A stretch of DNA of 10,701 nucleotides, from positions 1 to 10,701 of the forward strand of contig USJB01000023.1 of the NCBI GenBank assembly GCA_900554905.1, given 5' to 3'. This stretch comes from an uncultured Collinsella sp. (GTDB taxonomy: Bacteria; Actinomycetota; Coriobacteriia; Coriobacteriales; Coriobacteriaceae). The translations under genes were made by a program, and so were the position numbers. The stretch's first letter is position 1. The number at the start of each line of letters is the position of its first letter. The notes under the pieces were generated by a model that made no database searches, was not told where the DNA came from, and saw only the letters and a list, made by a program, of their open reading frames with translations. Shown in pieces: positions 6,402-10,701 of the stretch.

Positions 6402-6962
6402 ATGAAGTTTGTTTGCCCCGTTTGCGGTTATGTGGAAGAGTTCGACGGCGACCAGCTGCCCGAGGATTTTAAGTGCCCCCAGTGCGGCGTTCCCGGTTCT
6501 CGTTTCCTGAAGCAGGAGGAGGGCCAGCTCGAGTGGGCCGCCGAGCACGTCGTGGGCGTCGCCAAGATGGAGGGTGTCTCTGAGGACATCGTTGCCGACC
6601 TGCGCGCCAACTTTGAGGGCGAGTGCTCCGAGGTCGGTATGTACCTGGCCATGGCTCGCGTCGCTCATCGCGAGGGCTATCCCGAGATCGGCCTGTACTG
6701 GGAAAAGGCTGCCCACGAGGAGGCCGAGCACGCCGCCAAGTTCGCCGAGCTGCTGGGCGAGGTGCTGACCGACTCCACCAAGAAGAACCTCGAGATGCGC
6801 GTTGAGGCCGAGAACGGCGCCACCGCCGGCAAGACCGATCTTGCCAAGCGTGCCAAGGCCGCCGGCCTCGATGCCATCCACGACACCGTGCACGAGATGG
6901 CTCGCGACGAGGCCCGCCACGGCAAGGCTTTCGCCGGCCTGCTCAAGCGCTACTTTGGCTAA
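6402..6962 (+). CDS. Reverse rubrerythrin (N-terminal rubredoxin domain, peroxide reductase)
   Basis: 186 residues. The order is reversed from classical rubrerythrin: a rubredoxin-like iron site comes first (CPVCG, Cys5/Cys8; CPQCG, Cys25/Cys28), then a ferritin-like diiron four-helix domain (about 45-186). Diiron residues are visible as Glu74 in the EGE segment, E107-x-x-H110, the Glu135/Glu137 region and E170-x-x-H173. Reverse rubrerythrins of anaerobes such as clostridia act as NADH-dependent peroxide reductases with electron-transfer partners. Soluble cytoplasmic protein. The ATG at 6402 has AAAGGA seven bases upstream. Its own promoter and terminator mark it as a monocistronic gene, divergent from the dehydrogenase operon. 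GC-rich, strongly biased codons suggest high expression. Confidence 0.93.
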   Translation: MKFVCPVCGYVEEFDGDQLPEDFKCPQCGVPGSRFLKQEEGQLEWAAEHVVGVAKMEGVSEDIVADLRANFEGECSEVGMYLAMARVAHREGYPEIGLYWEKAAHEEAEHAAKFAELLGEVLTDSTKKNLEMRVEAENGATAGKTDLAKRAKAAGLDAIHDTVHEMARDEARHGKAFAGLLKRYFG

Positions 6963-6997
6963 GCCAACCGCCTGAGACATAACCTCAAGCTCGATGA

Positions 6998-7027
6998 GGC
7001 CCGGACCGTATTGGTTCGGGCCTTTTT
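6998..7027 (+). terminator. Intrinsic terminator of the rubrerythrin gene
   Basis: GGCCCGGACC (6998-7007) pairs with GGTTCGGGCC (7013-7022), with one G-U pair, around GTATT. TTTTT (7023-7027) follows. It is 36 bases past the rubrerythrin stop. Confidence 0.9.
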
Positions 7028-7093
7028 CGTGCCTCACGAACTTGTTAACGCCCTGAAATAGGACCGCCTTCGGCATAGGCTTCTCGTCAAAAA

Positions 7094-7216
7094 CTAAGTG
7101 AGTAGACTTTTTGGAACTTGCCGAGCACACCACCCATATTGCTTTATAAAGCCGCAGGTAAATGACTTGTTGCAAAACGGCCTGGTCGCCAAAGTGCCAA
7201 AAGTCTACTCACTTAG
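7094..7216. repeat. 123-bp repeat with 18-bp terminal inverted repeats, copy 1
   Basis: CTAAGTGAGTAGACTTTT (7094-7111) is the exact reverse complement of 7199-7216. The interior holds a CTTTATAAAG palindrome near 7142-7151 and the segment CCTGGTCGCCAAAGTGC near 7181-7197. A second copy lies at 8513-8635 in the same orientation. There is no coding capacity, so this is a MITE-like or REP-like element. The inverted ends carry TAA, TGA and TAG in three different frames. The minus-strand nuclease-like gene ends inside this copy (TAG at 7205-7207). On the minus strand the element is followed by TTTTT (7093-7089), so it may also terminate transcription there. Confidence 0.85.
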
Positions 7217-8332
7217 AACCGCAGCCGTCCACGATTGAGCCGTTTTGTGTCTAACGGGCATCTTCCCGTCGATTACTCCCAATTTTGTCCAGTCAACGAA
7301 TAGTTCAGACCGGAGTAATGCCTCAGCCCTTTGCTCATCCGAGCTTTTATCACGATATTCAGCATCGAGCATCCTGCATATGGCCTTAACGATCGCGCGG
7401 AATCTATCCTCATCGGATATCTGTCTGTGTGTCAGGAGAAGTACATCGTAGTCCATGGCCTGAAGGGCCGTCATGCGGTCAGCGTCACGCAAGCCATCCC
7501 CTGCGCGTCCGTGCGAAGCCTTTCCCTGACATTCAATGGCCACCTGTCGCCTACCGTCCGGCGAAGAAAGAAGTAGGTCGATATATACACGGGACTTTCC
7601 CACAATCGCTCGAGCACTTGTGTTTAGCATCACTTCAACATTAAGCTCTATGCCGCAAAAACCTTCGCCTCCCAGGGCTCGCGGCAGTCCAAGCAACAAA
7701 TACGCCTCGACCTCAAAAGGCGACGCGGCACCCAATGGAACGAGTTGCGATACCGCCATAAATCTATTGCCGCAACGCATCCCGCAAACATCTGAACAAA
7801 AACGGTCAAGGTCTCCGCCCAAAACCAAAGCGTCTCGACGCCATAAATTTGAGGCGATGCCGTCCTCGGACGGGCAGCGCACCCAACCGAACGTTGTCGA
7901 AATCGCGCCCGAATCAATTGCACGCGAAAGCTCCGCCTCAAGTGCCGCCGGCAGGGCACACACCGCAAACAAGCCACACATCTCCGCCAATACCAAAAGA
8001 AGCTGAAGATCCGTCAGATGCCGCGACATGATGAATGTCGTCAGTAGAGGAGATGTAACCAAAAACCCATGCTCCGTTTCCAGCACGGATTCCCTGGGGA
8101 GCTCACCAAGAAACAGCCGCTGCCTAATGCTGGCAGGACAAGTCCGTTTGTTTCTCGTCCGAACCAATGTATACAACGGAAAACCGAGCGCGACCGCAGC
8201 CGTCGGGTTGCGGGCGAGATCATATCGCTGCCGGTCTTCTTCCGGTCGTGGAAGCGGCGGACACAAAGCGCGGACTTGAGGAGGCAAACGCCAGTACCTA
8301 AAAGCCGATATGTCACAAAGTAGATCCTTCAT
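7205..8332 (-). CDS. DUF559/Vsr-like nuclease-fold protein, distantly AbiEi-like
   Basis: 375 residues from ATG 8332; a GTG two codons upstream (8338) is also possible. The numbering here counts from the GTG. The C-terminal part (about 205-325) looks like a PD-(D/E)XK fold of the DUF559/Vsr type: Glu209 in SPFEVEAYLLL, Asp254 in VYIDLLL, then E269-x-Q271-G-K273 in the IECQGKASH strand, and a final LLLTHRQI strand. The middle (55-125) resembles the central part of AbiEi-type proteins, but no N-terminal winged helix is seen. Role (DNA cleavage, antitoxin or defence) is inference only. No ribosome site is visible upstream. GC content looks lower than in its neighbours. It lies between two direct repeats, and its last residues (LSE) and stop codon come from the repeat. 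No partner toxin gene is adjacent. Confidence 0.65.
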   Translation of the reverse strand: MKDLLCDISAFRYWRLPPQVRALCPPLPRPEEDRQRYDLARNPTAAVALGFPLYTLVRTRNKRTCPASIRQRLFLGELPRESVLETEHGFLVTSPLLTTFIMSRHLTDLQLLLVLAEMCGLFAVCALPAALEAELSRAIDSGAISTTFGWVRCPSEDGIASNLWRRDALVLGGDLDRFCSDVCGMRCGNRFMAVSQLVPLGAASPFEVEAYLLLGLPRALGGEGFCGIELNVEVMLNTSARAIVGKSRVYIDLLLSSPDGRRQVAIECQGKASHGRAGDGLRDADRMTALQAMDYDVLLLTHRQISDEDRFRAIVKAICRMLDAEYRDKSSDEQRAEALLRSELFVDWTKLGVIDGKMPVRHKTAQSWTAAVLSE

Positions 8333-8415
8333 AGGCACAGGAAAACACGAATTTCAACCCAGTCAGTCACGCATTGGCGCGAACGCACCAAAAATGGCGC
8401 CGAACGGACTGCAAA

Positions 8416-8481
8416 GTTTTCAACAGCCCTCCCCAACTGGCCAAAAGCTTGCCAAGAGCTGGACGAAGCCCTGTTGAAAAC
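8416..8481. repeat. 66-bp inverted repeat upstream of the nuclease-like gene
   Basis: GTTTTCAACAG (8416-8426) is the exact reverse complement of CTGTTGAAAAC (8471-8481). Between them is a smaller possible stem around TGGC...GCCA (8438-8454). It lies between repeat copy 2 and the nuclease-like start, in a 290-bp stretch with no supported gene. It may be another dispersed element, or part of the leader of the nuclease-like gene. Confidence 0.55.
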
Positions 8482-8512
8482 CCCATTTTTTCTCATGCAG
8501 GAGCTTTGCGCA

Positions 8513-8635
8513 GCAAGTGAGTAGACTTTTTTGAACATCCCGAGCAGGCCGGTCATCCTGCTTTTCAAAACCGCAGGTAGATAGCTTGTTACAAAACTTC
8601 CTGGTCGCCAAAGTGCTAAAAGTCTACTCACTTAG
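8513..8635. repeat. Repeat with terminal inverted repeats, copy 2 (diverged)
   Basis: AAGTGAGTAGACTTTT (8515-8530) pairs exactly with 8618-8633. The right end matches copy 1 over all 18 terminal bases (8618-8635); the left end has lost the outer CT (8513-8514 are GC). The interior keeps blocks such as CCGCAGGTA and CCTGGTCGCCAAAGTGC but differs at many places, roughly a quarter of positions by eye, so the copies are not a recent duplication. The pdxR stop TAA (8632-8634) is part of the right inverted repeat. A GTG-started frame crosses the element (8329-8631), but I do not regard it as a gene. Confidence 0.85.
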
Positions 8636-10065
8636 GTTGCAGAGTGCCCCCCCATTAGCTGCAATTCCAAGGTAGTTAGCACTTTTGGACTCAGATCGTC
8701 ATACTGGACAAGAATTTGAGTTGAGTTTTCAGGGACAGATACGCCATCGGCACACCAATAACAGTCACTGATATCGACAAAAGGGATGCTCGAGCGCGCG
8801 AGAGCCTGCGCAAAAGAGCTTCCGCCCGTTCCACGCTCCGCAACCACGGTACAGTAAAGGCCCGCATCTGCCTGCTCGATCGAGACCTCCCCTGCCGGAA
8901 ACACTTTCCGCACAAGCGCCATCAGGCCATCACGCGCCTCACGAGCACGAACGCGCACGCGGTTCACATGACGCTCGTAATCACCCGATTCCAGCAAGCG
9001 AGCCAATGCAACTTGATCTATGGAGCTAACCGACGAGGCGTAAAAACCAAGGTCGCGCCTAAACCGCTCCATCAGCTCGTCGGGCAACACCATGTACGCT
9101 AGGCGCAACGCCGAAGACAGGCTCTTCGAAAACGTGTTGGTGTATATAACCGACTGGGCGGCATCGATCGACGCGAGCGCGGGAATCGGCTTCCCGGCAA
9201 GGCGAAACTCACAATCAAAGTCATCTTCGATGAGATACCGACCTGGTCGCTCAGCGGCCCAGCTCAGAAGCGCATAGCGACGCGCAATGCTCGTCACAAG
9301 GCCGGTCGGATACTGATGGGACGGCATCAGGTGAAGGACATCGGTCCCGCTTTTCTGCAGAGTGCTCAAGTCCACGCCCTCATCATCCAACGGGATATGT
9401 CGAACTTTGCAGCCCATAGCCTGATAGATACGCGTCAGACGCAAATAGCCCGGATCCTCAACCGCATACACCTTGTCCGCGCCAAGCAACTGAACCAACA
9501 TGGTATCGAGCAGCTGGGCGCCCGCGCCGATAACAATGTTGTTGGGGTCGACATTCATACCCCTTGTCCCGCGCAGATGATGAGCAATCGCGCGTCGTAG
9601 CCGAGCGGTGCCCTGTGCCGGTGCGGGTGAGAAGATTTCGCGCTCGTCTTCGGATGCCAGCGTCGCCCGCAGTGCGCTTTGCCAAAGCCGCGCCGCCTCC
9701 AAAGTGGAAGGAGAAAGTGCGTCGAATTGCTCGACCCGTCCATCAACATCATGTGCGTTAAGACCCGCAGGAGCGGAATCTCGATCAAACTCTGTCTCAG
9801 CCGAAGCCAAAACCGGTGCATCCGGAAGCTCGCAAGCGTAGTAGCCACGACGTGGTATTGAGCAAATATAGCCCTCAGCGAGTAACTGGCTATATGCATT
9901 CTCGATGGTAATAACACTGATTCCCAGATGACTGGCAAAGGCGCGCTTAGACGGCAAATGCTCCCCCGCCACAATGCGTCCAGCTACGATATCATCTCGA
10001 ATTTGCTGGTAAACATACTCATAGAGCGATGCTTCGCCGCGTTTTTCCAAATTGTAGTCAAGCAT
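8632..10065 (-). CDS. pdxR: PdxR, MocR/GntR-family regulator of PLP synthesis
   Basis: 477 residues from ATG 10065, which has AGGTGA seven bases upstream; an in-frame TTG at 10098 is possible but less supported. Residues about 14-78 are a GntR winged helix (LPSKRAFASHLGIS, then ITIENAYSQLLAEGYI). Residues about 115-470 are an aminotransferase fold-type I domain that senses PLP: HQYPTG (250-255), DDFDCEFR (281-288), PLP-lysine Lys314 in TFSKSL, and Arg321. Fold residues for cofactor binding are intact. MocR proteins of this type activate pdxST when PLP is low and often repress themselves. Its divergent position beside pdxS supports the name. The stop codon lies in repeat copy 2, at the natural-looking end of the domain. 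Confidence 0.9.
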   Translation of the reverse strand: MLDYNLEKRGEASLYEYVYQQIRDDIVAGRIVAGEHLPSKRAFASHLGISVITIENAYSQLLAEGYICSIPRRGYYACELPDAPVLASAETEFDRDSAPAGLNAHDVDGRVEQFDALSPSTLEAARLWQSALRATLASEDEREIFSPAPAQGTARLRRAIAHHLRGTRGMNVDPNNIVIGAGAQLLDTMLVQLLGADKVYAVEDPGYLRLTRIYQAMGCKVRHIPLDDEGVDLSTLQKSGTDVLHLMPSHQYPTGLVTSIARRYALLSWAAERPGRYLIEDDFDCEFRLAGKPIPALASIDAAQSVIYTNTFSKSLSSALRLAYMVLPDELMERFRRDLGFYASSVSSIDQVALARLLESGDYERHVNRVRVRAREARDGLMALVRKVFPAGEVSIEQADAGLYCTVVAERGTGGSSFAQALARSSIPFVDISDCYWCADGVSVPENSTQILVQYDDLSPKVLTTLELQLMGGHSAT

Positions 10066-10076
10066 GAGCCTATCAC

Positions 10077-10122
10077 CTGACCTTATTAAGTCATTCAATC
10101 TGGTATTAGTCTGACCTTGTAA
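10077..10122. promoter_or_regulatory. Candidate PdxR binding repeats between pdxR and pdxS
   Basis: CTGACCTTATTA (10077-10088) and CTGACCTTGTAA (10111-10122) are direct repeats 34 bp apart. CTGGTATTAGT (10100-10110) between them is a weaker third copy. The third site overlaps the proposed pdxS -35 box, and the first lies just upstream of the pdxR start. MocR regulators commonly bind direct repeats in shared promoter regions, so these are the best operator candidates. Confidence 0.5.
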
Positions 10123-10145
10123 TTATCTCGAAAACTGAGTATTTT
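10117..10145 (+). promoter_or_regulatory. Candidate pdxS promoter
   Basis: TTGTAA (10117-10122), a 17-base spacer and TATTTT (10140-10145), each four of six to consensus, fit an activator-dependent promoter. The start would be near 10152, giving a leader of about 59 bases to the pdxS ATG. Confidence 0.4.
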
Positions 10146-10210
10146 GTCATACCCAGCTCCCCGATAGGATGTTCCGTCAAGCAATGCACATGCCAACCAA
10201 GGGAGCAACC

Positions 10211-10701
10211 ATGGCAGAACAGAACAGCAAGGCCGACCGCGTCAAACTCAATCGCGAGCTCGCGCAGATGCTCAAGGGCGGCGTCATCATGGACGTTACC
10301 ACGCCCGAGCAGGCACGCATCGCCGAGGAGGCAGGCGCCTGCGCCGTCATGGCCCTCGAGCGCATCCCGGCCGACATCCGTGCCGCAGGCGGCGTCTCGC
10401 GCATGAGCGACCCCAAGATGATCAAGGGCATCCAGGAGGCCGTCTCCATCCCCGTCATGGCCAAGTGCCGCATCGGTCACATCGTCGAGGCGCAGGTCCT
10501 GCAGGCCATCGAGATCGACTACATCGATGAGTCCGAGGTTCTCTCCCCTGCCGATGACGTCTATCACATCGACAAGACCCAGTTTGACGTGCCGTTTGTC
10601 TGCGGCGCCCGTGATCTGGGCGAGGCGCTGCGCCGTGTTGCCGAAGGCGCCACGATGATTCGCACCAAGGGTGAGCCGGGTACGGGCGACGTCGTTCAGG
10701 C
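10211..10701 (+). CDS. pdxS: PdxS, pyridoxal 5'-phosphate synthase lyase subunit (partial, 3' end beyond window)
   Basis: The first 163 residues of a protein normally near 290. PdxS builds PLP directly from ribose 5-phosphate, glyceraldehyde 3-phosphate and ammonia, the latter supplied by PdxT glutaminase. It is a (beta/alpha)8 barrel that assembles as a dodecamer in the cytoplasm. Visible catalytic residues are Asp28 in GGVIMDV, Lys85 in VMAKCRIGH (equivalent to Bacillus Lys81, which binds the pentose) and Lys153 in MIRTKGEPGTG (equivalent to Lys149). The ATG at 10211 has AAGGGAG five bases upstream; an in-frame ATG seven codons earlier (10190) lacks such a site. pdxT would be expected just downstream, outside the window. 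Divergent from pdxR. Confidence 0.97.
   Translation, partial: MAEQNSKADRVKLNRELAQMLKGGVIMDVTTPEQARIAEEAGACAVMALERIPADIRAAGGVSRMSDPKMIKGIQEAVSIPVMAKCRIGHIVEAQVLQAIEIDYIDESEVLSPADDVYHIDKTQFDVPFVCGARDLGEALRRVAEGATMIRTKGEPGTGDVVQ

Noticed and set aside
6291..7175. 294-residue minus-strand open frame over the rubrerythrin gene
   Set aside because: The plus strand holds a complete, motif-intact rubrerythrin with promoter, ribosome site and terminator; the minus frame also crosses that terminator.
8329..8631. 100-residue GTG-started frame across repeat copy 2
   Set aside because: It starts within the repeat, has no ribosome site and passes through a non-coding inverted repeat. Only its overlap with the next start is worth noting.
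7094..8635. Insertion sequence or composite transposon
   Set aside because: No transposase is present, the repeat is too short to code for one, the two copies are diverged, and no target-site duplication is clear.
7094..8635. CRISPR array
   Set aside because: Only two long copies 1.4 kb apart with a gene between them, and no regular spacers or cas genes.
10106..10567. 153-residue minus-strand frame opposite pdxS
   Set aside because: It is a shadow of the strongly biased pdxS codons, and PdxS catalytic residues are plainly on the plus strand.

Overview
The window reads as a chromosomal piece of a high-GC anaerobic actinobacterium of the Coriobacteriia, most likely Collinsella. This is inferred from gene content and style: a PdxS/MocR-type vitamin B6 locus, a reverse rubrerythrin, a linked iron alcohol dehydrogenase and aldehyde dehydrogenase, GC-rich codons and AGGAGG-type ribosome sites. 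No 16S or other definitive marker is present, so the genus is a judgement.

Layout. (1) Positions 1-1832: a terminator, then a minus-strand gene for a DUF2130 coiled-coil protein. (2) 1891-3112: a minus-strand cluster running HIRAN-domain protein, a tiny acidic protein broken by an in-frame amber codon, and a calcineurin-like phosphoesterase. It ends in a 22-bp perfect hairpin that shares six bases with the stem of a canonical terminator. (3) 3113-3536: a mostly non-coding stretch that hides a 27-residue hydrophobic peptide gene resembling holin-like/type I toxins. Its ribosome site lies in a hairpin, and a GAAC-N4-GTTC palindrome sits about 75 bp upstream. (4) 3537-6145: a tightly coupled minus-strand operon, iron-containing alcohol dehydrogenase then aldehyde dehydrogenase. 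(5) 6146-6401: a divergent promoter region with a 16-bp palindrome on the dehydrogenase side and a good sigma-70 promoter on the other. (6) 6402-7027: a plus-strand reverse rubrerythrin with its own terminator. (7) 7094-8635: two diverged direct copies of a ~120-bp repeat with 16-18-bp terminal inverted repeats, enclosing a lower-GC gene for a DUF559/Vsr-like nuclease-fold protein and a 66-bp hairpin. (8) 8632-10701: pdxR (MocR family), divergent from pdxS, which runs off the window end.

How the parts fit. The two dehydrogenases can interconvert an alcohol, its aldehyde and the acid. The divergent rubrerythrin removes peroxide in an anaerobe. PdxR sits back-to-back with pdxS, its usual target, and three copies of a CTGACCTT/CTGGTATT-like element lie between them. 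The repeat-flanked nuclease gene looks like an accessory insertion between the rubrerythrin terminator and pdxR. Both minus-strand genes that abut the repeat copies take their stop codons from the repeat ends, which carry stops in all three frames.

I found no tRNA, rRNA, CRISPR array, transposase or phage structural gene. The most unusual items are the three-frame-stop repeat, the nuclease cassette, the amber-interrupted small gene, the overlapping hairpin/terminator pair and the micro-toxin candidate.
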